This document shows, piece by piece, positions 37,240 to 48,600 of a stretch of 64,000 nt of DNA. The translations under genes and the position numbers were made by a program. The DNA lies in contig JBITNC010000002.1 in assembly GCA_050084985.1 (NCBI GenBank), positions 22,444,001-22,508,000 of the forward strand, read 5' to 3'. This DNA comes from Nageia nagi. Taxonomy: Eukaryota > Pinophyta. Under the pieces are notes generated by a model that saw nothing but the letters and a program-made list of their open reading frames with translations, did not search any database and had not been told where the DNA came from. Each line of letters starts with the position of its first letter. Positions within the stretch are counted from its first letter, which is position 1.

Positions 37240-40200
37240 ATGGTTGAAACCTTCGTTCCCAAGCACATACTCGATGGTTCCAACTTTGGAATATGGGAAC
37301 CACGTATGAAAGCCGAGTTACAAGCAAGAAAGCTATGGCAGACAGTTAGTGAAGATGCGGTTGCTCCTACCGATGAGAAGGCTCTTGAAGTCTACAACTC
37401 AAAGAATGAGTTAGCAACTTCTATGATTTACCGTGCAGTTTCAGATGATGTCCTTCTCATGATTTCTTCATCAACTTCAGCAAAGGAAGCTTGGGATAGG
37501 TTAAAGAAAATCTACCTTGGGTCCAAATTTTCAAGGAGGTTTACCATTCTACAAAAGTTGTTGCAGTATCGACAAAGTGAAGATGAAAGTGCCTCCATCT
37601 ACTTAAACAAAATCATTGACCTCAGGACACAACTGGTTGGTTGTGGCTGCCACTGGATCAATGATGAGTTCATGGTCTTCATCATTCTACAAAGCCTTAC
37701 TTCAAAGTTCAGCAACTTTGTCACAGTTATGGAAACAAGGCTCGATGATGAAGAAGATGTCATCTCACTTGATAACCTTTCAAGACTTCTTCTAAAGCAT
37801 GAGGAAACTTTGAATAAGAAAATGTTGAACCTTTCTCCAAAGGACCATAGCATTGCTCTAGGAGCAACCAAAACTCCTTTCAAGAAAAAGTTCAAACATT
37901 ACAAATTCAAAGACAACAAGTCCTCATCTACCTTCAGGAAGTATGACAAAAAGGGCAACAACAACAACAATCATGGCAACTACAGGCACAGGAATGATAA
38001 AGCAGGATCAAGCAATCCAACACCTCAAGAAAAGTTTGATGGGAATTGTAACTTCTGTGGCATCTTTGGGCATAAAGAGTATGATTGTCGCAAAAACAAA
38101 TTTGCTCAAAAAGGAAAGGGAAATGCAAATATGAGAAATTTCAATAATAAAAAGAAGAACAAGCATGCTGCTTCTGTTGCCTACTACTCAATGACTCAAA
38201 CTATTTCAAATGACTGGATTGTTGATACAGGATGCACTAATCACATGTGTTATGAAAAAGATAAGTTTGAAACCTTTCATAAGTACAAAAAGGATGCAGT
38301 TGTGATAGGTGATAATACAGTCCTTGATGTTCACGGAATAGGGAGTGTGAAGATTCATGGAAAGGCTCTTGATAATGTCTTTTATGTGCCTAAACTAAGG
38401 ATGAATCTCATCTCCGTGATTCAAATTACAAGGAAAGGATGCTCATTTGAGTTTACCTCACACTCTTGGTGTGTTAAGAAAGGACTTGCCACTTTGATGA
38501 AAGGATCAGTAAAGAATGACCTTTATATTGTGGATCAAGTACCTTCAAAGATTTGTCTTGCTACAAATGTTTGTTCAAAAGGTAATCTTTGGCATCAACG
38601 ATTAGGACACCTTAACCACAAGAGTATTCAAGCTATGAAAACTCAAGAACTTGTGGAAGGTTTACCTAATATTTCACCCACAGTTGGTCTTTGTGAAAGG
38701 TGCATTCTAGGAAAGATGCATAGGCAAAAGTTTGAAAAAGATAAGGCAACTCGGGCTACTTGTCCTCTTCAGCTTGTGCATTCAGATTTGATGGGTCCTT
38801 TTCAGACTAAGTCACTAGGTGGAGCTTCTTATGTTCTGACCTTCATTGATGACTTCAGTAGGATGACATTTGGTTATCTACTTGAGCACAAGGATCAAAC
38901 TTTTGACAGGTTTCAAGACTTCAAGGCACTTGTTGAAAATCAAACTGATTTTAAGATCAAAATGCTGAGATCTGATAATGGGGTGAATATAATAGCAATG
39001 AGTTTAACGACTTTTGTGTTAAACACGGGATTAAGCGACAATTCACAATCCCTTACACCCCTCAGCAAAATGGAGTTGTTGAAAGGAAGAATCGCACCAT
39101 TATGTAAATGGCAAGATGCATGTTGGGTAACCTTCCTAGTTTCTTATGGGGCGAAGCTATTCACACTGCTATTCACACCCTAAATAGGTGTCCTACTAAG
39201 GCAGTTGAAGGTAAAACTCCATATGAAGCATGGACAGGAAAGAAACCTAACCTCTCACACTTTAGAATCTTCGGTTGTGATGCATTTGCCTTCATTACCT
39301 CAGAGAAAAGAAAGAAGCTCGATAAACGATCAGAAAAATGCATCTTTGTGGGGTATGATAATCAGCATAGAGGTTACAGGCTCTACTCTTCATCCCAGAA
39401 AATAGTCTTTGTTTCTAGGGATGTTAAGTTCAATGAACTTTCTGAGGATACGACCTCTCATGTTGAAGTATCTGATACAGATGATTCTTCGCCTGCACCT
39501 AACTGGTTGGATGAGCATGTAGAGAAGTCACCACAAGAGCAAAATTCTCCGGCACAGAGAATTACAAGAAGTATGACCTTGAATAAATCCTTATTTGCCA
39601 AAATTGATAATATGCATGAGCCATCAACCTTCAAAGAAGCTTCCAAGCAAGAGTGTTGGATGGAAGCTATGAAAGTTGAGTATGAGGCTCTCATGAAAAA
39701 TGAAACTTGGGATTTGGTTCCTTATCCCAATGAGAAAAATGTGATTGAAAATAAATGGATATACAAGGTCAAGTACAATTCTGATGGAAACATTGAAAAA
39801 TACAAGGCAAGGTTAGTAGCCAAAGGATTTGCTCAGAAATATGGTATTGATTATGAGGAAACCTTTGCTCCTGTAGCCAAGATGCCTACTGTCAGAATAA
39901 TTCTTGCTCTTTCTACAGCTCAAGGATGGAAAGCTTTTCAACTTGATGTCAAAAGTGCATTTCTCAATGGTGACTTGGATGTTGAAATCTACATGAATCA
40001 ACCAGAAGGATTTATTCCAGAAGGAAAAGAGTCTCTTGTGTGTAAGCTAAAGAAGTCTTTGTATGGACTTAAGCAAGCACCTAGAGCATGGTACAAGAAA
40101 ATTTCAGGATTCTTTGCAGATATTGGTTTTTCCAAGTGCTTCTCAGATTTAGATCTATATGTACTCAATCAAGGACAAGACGTGGTCATAATACTCCTTT

Positions 40201-41166
40201 ATGTGGATGATCTTCTCATCACAGGCAATAATATTGAAATCATCCAAGAGTGCATCTCCAAACTCAAGGCAACATTTGAAATGACTGATCTAGGTCTATT
40301 GCATTACTATCTTGGGATGCAAGTATACCAACACAAAGATTGTACTTATCTTAGTCAATCTAAGTATATATTAGACATCTTGCAAAAGTTTGGAATGGAA
40401 GAGTGTAAATATGCTGCAATACCTATTTCTCCTGGAATCGTTGTCTCACTGAGCTCAGATTCTCAGTTGGCTGATGCTACAGCTTATAGACAATTGATTG
40501 GTAGTCTTCTGTATCTGACTATCTCTCATCCTGATATTGCTTTTGCAGTGAATCTGATGGCACGATTCATGCAAAAACCATATGTTGAACACCTCAATGC
40601 TGTTAAGCAAATCTTGAGGTATGTCGCAGGGACAAAGGATCTTGCTCTTAAGTATTCCAAAGTGCCCTCGATTATTCTCTCAGGGTTCTCAGATTCTGAT
40701 TATGGGGGAGATAGAGATGATAGAAAATCAACCTCTGCATATGTGTTTAGCATTGGTTCAGGTGCTATCTCTTGGGCTTCCAAGAAGCAACCTACTGTGA
40801 CTCTTTCTACCACCGAAGCTGAATATCGAGCCATGTCTGTTGCCGCCCAAGAAGCTATTTGGCTAAGACATCTTCTGAACGAAATTGGGTATAATGCAAA
40901 ATGGCCCATCTCTTATTTCGTCAGATAATCAATCGGCTATCTCTTTGGCTAAGAATCCTATGTTCCATTAGCGAACCAAACATGTAGAAATCCAAGCTCA
41001 TTTTATCAGGGAGAAGGTTCTAGATGACATCATACACTTGCAGTATTGTTCATCTACTGAAAACTCCGCTGATTTGTTCACCAAGCCCCTTCCTGAAGCT
41101 CAGTTCTGCAAGCTTAGGGATTCTCTCGGGTTGGTGAAGTTGCCCTCAAGGGGGAGTGAAGTTTAA
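37240..41166 (+). pseudogene. Level-1 copia gag-pol polyprotein, four breaks
   Basis: The polyprotein copies and integrates the element. Start chosen at MVETFVPKHILDG (37240); the in-frame ATG at 37213 lies before a splice-like site. Order: gag with UBN2-like part (WEPRMKAEL), zinc knuckle CNFCGIFGHKEYDC (38047-38088), protease VDTGCT (38221-38238), pre-integrase HHCC (about 38590-38720), integrase with VHSDLMGPF and MLRSDNG, RT with VAKGFAQKYGIDYEETFAP and YVDD at 40200-40211, RNase H with GFSDSDYGGDRDD and STTEAEYRAMS. Breaks: one base missing from a G run at about 38983, a TAA at 39105-39107, one base gained at about 40895, and a TAG near 40968. The final stop is at 41164-41166 after LPSRGSEV. 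All catalytic motifs themselves are kept. Confidence 0.95.
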
Positions 41167-41215
41167 ACTTTTGTTAGTGATGACAACTTCACCTCTAAGA
41201 GGCCTTTTTTGATTG

Positions 41216-41503
41216 TACATTCTATACCTCCGTGGTAAGTTTGCTCTGAGTGATAAACTTGTTGTACAATTGTTGTTATAGAGTGTTGATTATTTTATAC
41301 CTCAGTGGTAAGTTTGCTCTGCGTGACAAACTTGTTGTACATTTTATACCTCCGTGGTGAGTTTGCTCTACGTGAGAAACTTATTGTACAAATTTTGAGC
41401 ATGTAATTAATATACCTCTGTGGTAAGTTCGCTCTGCGTGATGAACTTGTTGTACATTCTATACCTCCGTGGTGAATTTGCTCTACGTGAGAAACTCGTT
41501 GTA
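41216..41503 (+). repeat. Five imperfect tandem units in copia 3' untranslated region
   Basis: Each unit reads TATACCTC(C/A/T)GTGGT(A/G)A, then TTTGCTCTGCGTGA or a variant, then AACTTGTTGTACA, about 50-65 bp apart. The level-2 element has a degenerate set in the same place (47000-47260). Confidence 0.85.
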
Positions 41504-41980
41504 CAATTTTATGCTCTATTTTAAATCAACACATGTCTATATACAACAGGTGACTATGAGTAATGGCTTGGCATCTCCGTGATGGCTTATAGTGCACCAT
41601 TGATCAGTTATTTATAAGATGGCATTATTTGATTCTCTTATTTGAATATATGATGCATATAACTGATTTTGTTCATGAGTTGCTTGTAGCATGCAGGATC
41701 TTCTTTAGAAATGCAGGTTACTCACCTTGTGAAAGCAAGCTCATGGAGACTCACATGTCAGCTTAAAGTTGATCGACTACTATGTACAGTGAAACCAGTT
41801 GTGGTTAATGATTGTATTGTAAACCATTTTTGTCAAATGGTAATGTAGTGAGTCTCATACTAGTTCTCAAAAAGATTCTCAAAAATATGTAAAAGTTCTC
41901 ATCTCCACTTGTATCTCTATGGAGGAGAACTCTCTCTTACTCTCTCTCTTCTCTCTTCTACGCTCTATCCCAATATTGCA

Positions 41981-41991
41981 TTAAGGGGGAG
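41981..41991 (+). other. Level-1 copia polypurine tract
   Basis: TTAAGGGGGAG immediately before the 3' LTR; the same tract precedes the LTRs at 47733 and 52834. Confidence 0.9.
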
Positions 41992-42499
41992 TGTTAGAAT
42001 TTGTAATGAAATATTGTGAATATCTAGACTCCTTGTAAATTCAATTAATCACTTAAGGGTATGTAGATACCTTAAGTGATTAATAGAATTCTTTAATGTA
42101 TAGACTTTGACTTTACCAAAGGAGTTAGTTGGTAGGTTGAAGTTTGGTGGTACATTTAATGTAACCCTAACCTTACCCTTGGGTTAAAGGAAGGTTAGGG
42201 AGGTGCTCTCATGCTATAAATAGAGGGCCTCTCCTCATGTAAACATATCTAAGTTTTGAGTAAGATTACTCTACTTGGTTGTGTAGGAGAGAGCTAGAGA
42301 ATAGTTGTAAGAGAGACATAGATTTGAGAATAAGAGAACTAGTTGTGGATGTACTCCCAAGGAGGGAGGAACCACATTATATTGGTGTCATATTGTGTGA
42401 ATGATGTTCTTAGAATTATAGAAGTGTTATCTTGTGTACACTTGAGTTTCCTAGTCTAAGGTCCTAGAGGATTTGTTTAGATCTAGTTCAAATCCTTCA
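41992..42499 (+). repeat. Level-1 copia 3' LTR
   Basis: 508 bp, identical to 35234-35741 except two bases just before the TATA box (42215-42223). Confidence 0.97.
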
Positions 42500-42504
42500 T
42501 CTAT

Positions 42505-43002
42505 TAGGTGGGCAAGCATGTGTGTAGTGATACCACATGTTCATAGATCCATTCAAGGATTATCCTGATAACCTAGGAGGATAACTTGAAACCTAATCAA
42601 GTTTAATAATTTGGTTGATCCAATAAATGTTGAAACCTTAGAAAATAGCTAGTACTTCTTATTGTGAGAGTATATTGCTACCCAAGGGGAACTGGTTGAG
42701 GATTGATAGTACTTGGGCTCCTTTTATGTGGGCATCCAGGTGAAGGCCTAATTTTAGACAAGAAAATAAGCCTCAACAATGTCACTCTACATCTATGATT
42801 CTTGATAGGAGAAATGTATTTGGGTACATGGGTTATTATTTGAATTGTAAAACATTTGCACTTGTGAATCAAATCAAACATGTCTTTAGTGTTAAATATA
42901 ACATGTTTTATTTACTTGGTTAAAACTTAACATTTAATGTTGTTTATTAAAACCACATGCTTATTATTTCATATTCTTATGCAAAAAATGTGAGAATCCT
43001 TT
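42505..43002 (+). other. Level-2 copia leader, second part
   Basis: Resumes directly from 35233 after the TCTAT duplication and matches the level-1 leader block at 36835-37140 (for example AGGATTATCCTGATAACCTA). Reverse-strand frame 42678-42881 is not a gene. Confidence 0.8.
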
Positions 43003-46000
43003 TTACCCAAACACATTCTTGATGGTTCCAACTATGGGATTTGGGAACTTCGGATGAGAGCTAAATTACAAGTAAGAAAGCTTTGGCAAATAGTAAATGA
43101 GAACCTTGTACCTCCTATAGATGAGAAGGCACTAAAAGCTTACAACACAAAGAATGAGTTGACAACCTCAAGATTAACCATGCAGTTTCAAATGATGTGC
43201 TCTTGATGATTTCCTCTTCAACCTTAGCAAAGGAAGCATGGGATAAGCTTAATCAAATCTACCTTGGTTCAAACTTTTCAAGAAGATTTACCATTCTCCA
43301 AAATTTACTTCAATCTTGTCAAAAGAAAGATGAAAATATGGCTATCTACTTGAACAAAATCATTGACTTAAGGGCCCAACTTGTTACTTGTGGATGTAAT
43401 TGGATCAATGATGAGTTCATGGTCTTCATCATTCTTCAAAGCCTCTCTTAAAAGTTTGAAAACAAGGCTTGATGATGAAAAAGAAGTCTTCTCCTTTGAG
43501 AACCTTTCAAGGCACCTATTGAAGCATGAGGAAACCCTTAATAATAAAAGGTTGATTTCTTCTCCTAAGGATAATAACATTGCTCTTGGAACAACTAAAA
43601 CTCATTTCAAAAGGAAGTTCAACCATCAAAATAAATCTTATCCCTCTTCCTCCAAAAGGTTTGAGAAAAGAGGTAATGGCTATAACAATAACATGAACAA
43701 CAAAAACAACAACCACAGCAATAGGAACAACAACAATAACAATTATTTCAAGCAAAGAGATGGAAAAGGCAAAGCAAACACTTCTTATCCTAAGGAAAAA
43801 TTTGATGGCAATCGTAACTATTGTGGCATTCAAGGTCACAAAGAAATCGATTGCTATAAAAAGAAAATAGAGGAAAAGAACAAAGATAATGGAAATGTAA
43901 AGAACTACAAAGGACAGAAAAATATTCATGCTAGTTTTGCTATGATGCTCTACTCCTTGTCTCACTGTTTTTCATTTGAATGGATTATTGACTTTGGTTG
44001 CACTAATCACCTATGATTTGAAAAAGAAAAATTTGAGAACTTTCACAAGTATTAAAAAAATGCAATTATAATAGGTGATAACTCTACCCTTGAAATCCAA
44101 GCAATTGGGAGTGTGTTGATTCATGAAAAAGTTTTTGAAAAAGTTTTCTATGTTCCTAAGTTAAGGATGAACCTTCTCTTCATAATTCAAGTTGCTAGAA
44201 AAGGGTACTCTTTTGAGTTTGACTCTCAATCTTGGTGCATAAAAGGACTTGCCACTTTGGTTAAAGGATCTGTGAAAGATAACCTCTACATTGTGTATCA
44301 AGTTCTATCAAAGATGTGTCTTACTTTTAGTGTGTGTTCTAAAGGCAATCTTTGGCACCATCATTTAGGGCACTTTAACCATAAGAGTATTCAAGTCATA
44401 AAATACCAAGAACTTATGGAAGGTTTACTTTCAATTTCTCCTTTGGTTGGTCTATGCAAGAAGTGCATTCTTGGTAAGATGCATAGATAAAAGTTTGAAA
44501 AAGATAAGGCAACAAGAGCATATCAACTTATTCAACTTGTGCATTTAGATATGATGGGTCTATTTCAAACTAAGTTGCTTGAAGAAGCATCTTACATCTT
44601 GACCTTTATTGATGAATTTAGTAGAATGACCTTTGGGTATCTATTTGAGCATAAAGATCAAACTTTTGAGAGTTTTAAGATTTTTAAGGTCTTTATTGAG
44701 AATCAAACTAACCTTAAAATCAAGATGTTGAGATCAGATAATAGGGGAGAATATAACAACAATGAGTTTAATAACTATTGTGCTAAGTATGGAATTAAGA
44801 GATAATTTACAATTTCATACACTCCTCAATAGAATGGTGTTGTCAAAAGGAAAAATAGAATAATTATTGAGATGGCTAAATGCATGTTAGGTAATCTTTC
44901 TAAATTCTTGTGAGGTGAAGCTATGAGCATTGCTATTTACACCTTGAATAGGTGTCCCACAAAAGCAGTTTAGAGTAAAACGCCTTTTGAGGCATGGTCA
45001 GGAAGAAAACCTAACATTTCTCACCTTAGGGTGTTTGGTTGTAAAGCTTTCTCCTACATTATTTTTGAGAAAAGGAAGAAGTTAGATAAAAGAGCTAAAA
45101 ATAGATCTTTGTGGGTTATGACAGTCAACATAGAGGCTACAAGATCTACTCTTCAACCTATAAAGTAGTATTCATTTCAAGGGATGTAAAGTTTAATGAA
45201 CTTCCTAAAGAATTTGCATCTAATGAGGATGTTGATGATCTAGAGGACTCTTCAGTTTCTCCTAGCTGGTTGGATATTGATATAGAGAAGTCACTTCAAA
45301 AATAAAATTCTCTAACATAAAGGGTAATAAGGAGCATGACCTTGAACAAATCTTTAATTACTAAGATTGATAATAGATAAGAACCCTTAACCTTCAAAGA
45401 AGCTTCTAAGCATGAGTGGTAGATGGAAGCCACAAAAATGGAGTATGAGGTGCTTATGAAAAATAAAACTTAGGACTTCGTTCCTTATCCCAATGAAAAG
45501 AATGTGATTAGCAATAAATGGATCTACAAGGTCAAGTTTAATTCAATTGGAGATATTGATAAATATAAGGCAAGGTTAGTAGCTAAAGGTTTTGCTCAAA
45601 AATACGATGTAGATTATGAGAAAACCTTTGCTCTCATGGAAAAGATGCTTACTATGAGAGTTATTCTTACTCTTTTTGTAGCTCAAGGATGGAAATTTTT
45701 TCAACTTGACATTAAGAGTACATTTCCCAATGGTGACTTAGATGTGGAAATCTTCATGAATCAACCAGAAGGATTTATTATGGAAGGTAAATAATCCTTT
45801 GTGTGCAACCTAAAGAAGTCATTATGTAGACTTAAGCAAGCACCTTAAGCCTGGTACAAAAAGATTTTAAGGTACTTTGTAGACATTGCATTCTCCAAGT
45901 ATTTTTTTGACTCTGATCTATATGTGCTCAATCAAGGGAAAGATGTGGTCTTTATTCTTCTTTATGTGGATGATCTTTTGATTATTAGGAATAATGATGA

Positions 46001-46925
46001 AATCATTCAAGAGTGCATATCCAAACTTAAGGCAATGTTTGAAATGAATAATCTTGATCGCTTGCACTACTATCTTGGAATGCAAGTGTATCAATACAAA
46101 GATTGTACTTACCTAAATCAATCTAAGTATATATCAGACATCTTGTAGAAGTTTGGAATGGAGTGTAGATATGTTGCAATCCTAGTCTCTCCTGGAATCA
46201 CTATTTCTCTAAGCTCCAACTCTTAGTTAGCTGATGTAATAGCTTACAGGTAATTAATTGGTAGTCTTTTGTATTTGACTATATCCAGGCTAGATATTAC
46301 CTTTGCAGTGAATCTGATGGCATGATACATGCAAAAATCTTATGTTGAGCACCTTAATGCTGTTAAGCAAATCTTGAGGTATGTTGCAAGGAGTAAATAT
46401 ATTGCTCTTAAGTATTCCAAGTTGCCCTCATTTGTTCTCTTTAGATTCTCAGATTCTAACTATGAAGGTGATAGAGATGATAGGAAGTTAACCTCTACGT
46501 ATGTGTTTAACATTGGTTTAGGTGCTATCTCTTGGGATTCTAAGAAGCAACCTACTATTTCTCTTTCCATCATAGAAGCCAAATATCATGCCATGTCTGT
46601 TGCAGCCCTAGAAGCGATTTGGTTAAGGCACTTTTTGAAAGAAATTGGGTATGAGCAAGGTGGCTCATATTTGATCTCTTTAGATAATTAGTTGGCTATT
46701 TCTTTGGATAAGAATCTAGTGTTCCATTAGAGAATGAAACATGTGGAAATCCATACCCATTTTATCAAGAAGAAGGTTCTTGATGGCATCATACACTTGG
46801 AGTATTGTCCACCCCCCTTGAACTATGCTGATTTGTTCACCAAGCCCCTCTCAAAAGATTAGTTTTGTAAGCTTAGGGATGTTATTAGGTTGGTGAAATT
46901 GCCCTCAAGGAGAAGTGAAGTTTGA
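43003..46925 (+). pseudogene. Level-2 copia gag-pol, heavily decayed
   Basis: Homologous to the level-1 polyprotein throughout. It begins PKHILDGSNYGIWE (about 43003; no usable ATG, an upstream ATG is followed at once by TGA). The zinc knuckle has lost its first Cys (NRNYCGIQGHKEIDC), and the protease reads IDFGCT instead of VDTGCT, losing the catalytic triad. An Asn-rich linker lies at 43680-43760. Integrase pieces include GNLWHHHLGHFNHKS and LTFIDEFSRMTF; RT keeps VAKGFAQKYDVDYE and YVDDLLI (about 45966); RNase H runs at 46329-46691. At least fifteen in-frame stops are visible, mostly TAA/TAG where level 1 has Gln or Trp. It ends LPSRRSEV followed by TGA. The reverse-strand frames here are shadows. 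Confidence 0.93.
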
Positions 46926-46999
46926 ATTCTTGTGTTGAATTCATGTTTATGATGACAACTTCACCCCTAGGAGGATTTTATGCTATACAGTGTTGATTT

Positions 47000-47262
47000 T
47001 GTTATACACCTTCATGGTAAGTTTGCTTTGCATGAGGAACTTATTGTATAAACTGGCCAATCTAGCATTATTTAGTTATCCATATGTGAGAAACTCTTAT
47101 GTGTTTTTTGGCACTATTCAATTATCCATATGTGAGGAACTCGTATGTGCATACTCTATTTTTGGTCAATCTAGCACTATTCAATTATCCATGTGTGAGG
47201 AACTATTATGTGTCTTTTGGTACTATTTAGTTATCCATATGTTGGAAACTCGTATGTGCTTG
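47000..47262 (+). repeat. Degenerate tandem units in level-2 3' untranslated region
   Basis: One unit like those of level 1 (ATGGTAAGTTTGCTT) is followed by four units containing TTATCCATATGTGAGGAACT and GTATGTG, spaced about 55-65 bp. Confidence 0.75.
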
Positions 47263-47721
47263 CTCTCTTTTGTAATGATAATAAACACTTGTTTTATATA
47301 CAGTAAGTGACTATGAGTTTTTAGCATGGCATCTTTGTGATGACTTATAGTGCACCATTGATCAGTTCATGATGGCATTTGTGTGATTAATCTATCCTTG
47401 TTGATATGAATATGATGCATCTAACTGATCTTGTTATTTGATCTGCTTATGACTTTCAGGTTCCTTTGAGATTGCAAGTTACTTACCTTAGGTATGCAGG
47501 CTCTTGGAGACTCTTCATGACTTCTAGTTGGATGACTACTTCATGTACATTGAAATCGGTTGTGGCTAATGATTGTATTTGACAAAGTACTGAGTTTTAA
47601 ACTAGATATTTCTTACTTCACAAATATGTAAAAAGTTCTCATCTCCATTGTATCTATTTGGAGGATAACTCTCTTACTTTCTCTTCTTCTTCTCTCTTAT
47701 TTGCTCTATCCCAATATTGCA

Positions 47722-47732
47722 TTAAGGGGGAG
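47722..47732 (+). other. Level-2 copia polypurine tract
   Basis: TTAAGGGGGAG directly before the 3' LTR. Confidence 0.88.
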
Positions 47733-48234
47733 TGTTGGAATGTATAATGCATTATTGCAAAGGTTTGTATTAAATCCTCTATGTAAGTTCACTAATACTT
47801 AAGGGTATCATTTGATACCTTAAGTATTTAAGTGAATATGATAATGTAACTTGTCCTACACTTCATGTCATGAGCATGCCCTTTGGGTAAAAGGATGTGC
47901 ATTTCATGCTTTTGTACATTGGATAAAAGGGTGATCTAAAGAGGGATTTTGGCCTATAAATAGAAGCCTGCCTCTTTCAAATTACACACCAATTTGATGA
48001 GTAAAGCTATGCTTTAGGATAGAAGTGTAGGAGTTGAGATTAGGTCGATTGTAATAGAGTTGTATTTGTGATTGAAGTAAAGATCTAGTTAGTGGATGTA
48101 CTCCCAGTTGGAAGAACCACTTACATCTTGTGTTATCTTTATGAGATTGCTTTATGTGATAGTTAGATGTGAATTGAGAGCTTTAATGTGATCTTGGTTG
48201 ATTAGGAATTATCTTGTTAGTGTTAGTTCCTTCA
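47733..48234 (+). repeat. Level-2 copia 3' LTR
   Basis: 502 bp, same ends as 32186-32687 and about 36 differences. Followed by CATCA. Confidence 0.95.
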
Positions 48235-48600
48235 CATCACACATATAGAGAACCTTGAATTAATGAGAAAAGTATCAATTTTCTCAAACCCTTAATGCTT
48301 GCTTCTAACCATATAATGGCTTCTTTAACTTGTAAATAAGAGGATTGGACACAACTTCTCTTAATCTTGGTGGTTGCTCCATGTTAATCTCCTCATCCAA
48401 ATCACCATTAAGAAATGCACTCTTCACATCCATTTAGTGTGGGCCACAAGAGCAAAGGGTTCATTGTAGTCAATACTTTCCTTTGGAGAATATTGCATAC
48501 GTACTAATTAAGCCTTATATTTTTCCATTTTACTCTCAAATATTTACATCTAACAATAGTTTAACTTTTAAATTAGGAACAAACTCCCATGTGTTGTCTA
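48235..48600 (-). pseudogene. Level-3 copia pol, 5' part (RT)
   Basis: On the reverse strand the stretch reads TWEFVPNLKVK, then, after a frame change, MDVKSAFLNGDLDEEINMEQP and LIYKLKKPLYG, classic copia RT fingers and palm. The next motif in the family, VDDLIL, is found at 32120, across the level-2 element, which proves the split. Confidence 0.85.

Larger units (their letters stand above)
35234..42499 (+). mobile_element. Level-1 Ty1/copia retrotransposon, young
   Basis: A 7266 bp forward element with two 508 bp LTRs, TCTAT target duplication, primer-binding site, leader, nearly complete gag-pol, 3' repeats and polypurine tract. The two LTRs differ at two positions only (CAAC versus CATG just before the TATA box), so it inserted recently. 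It lies inside the leader of a related element and carries a very similar leader itself. Gag-pol nevertheless has two frameshifts and two stops. Confidence 0.97.
32186..48234 (+). mobile_element. Level-2 Ty1/copia retrotransposon, split by level 1
   Basis: A forward-strand copia element with 502 bp LTRs at both ends, flanked by CATCA. Interior: primer-binding site, long leader (to 35233, resuming at 42500), gag-pol remnant (43003-46925), repeat-rich 3' untranslated region and polypurine tract. The level-1 element sits in its leader with its own target duplication. LTRs differ at about 36 of 502 positions by eye (about 7%), so it is old. Confidence 0.95.

Noticed and set aside
41216-41503. Regularly spaced repeats resembling a CRISPR array
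   Set aside because: Plant nuclear DNA, imperfect units, spacers too short and unequal; it is a copia 3' untranslated repeat.
32186-48234. Two copia elements of one family arranged in tandem
   Set aside because: LTR order, separate target duplications and a leader that continues across the inner element show insertion of one into the other.
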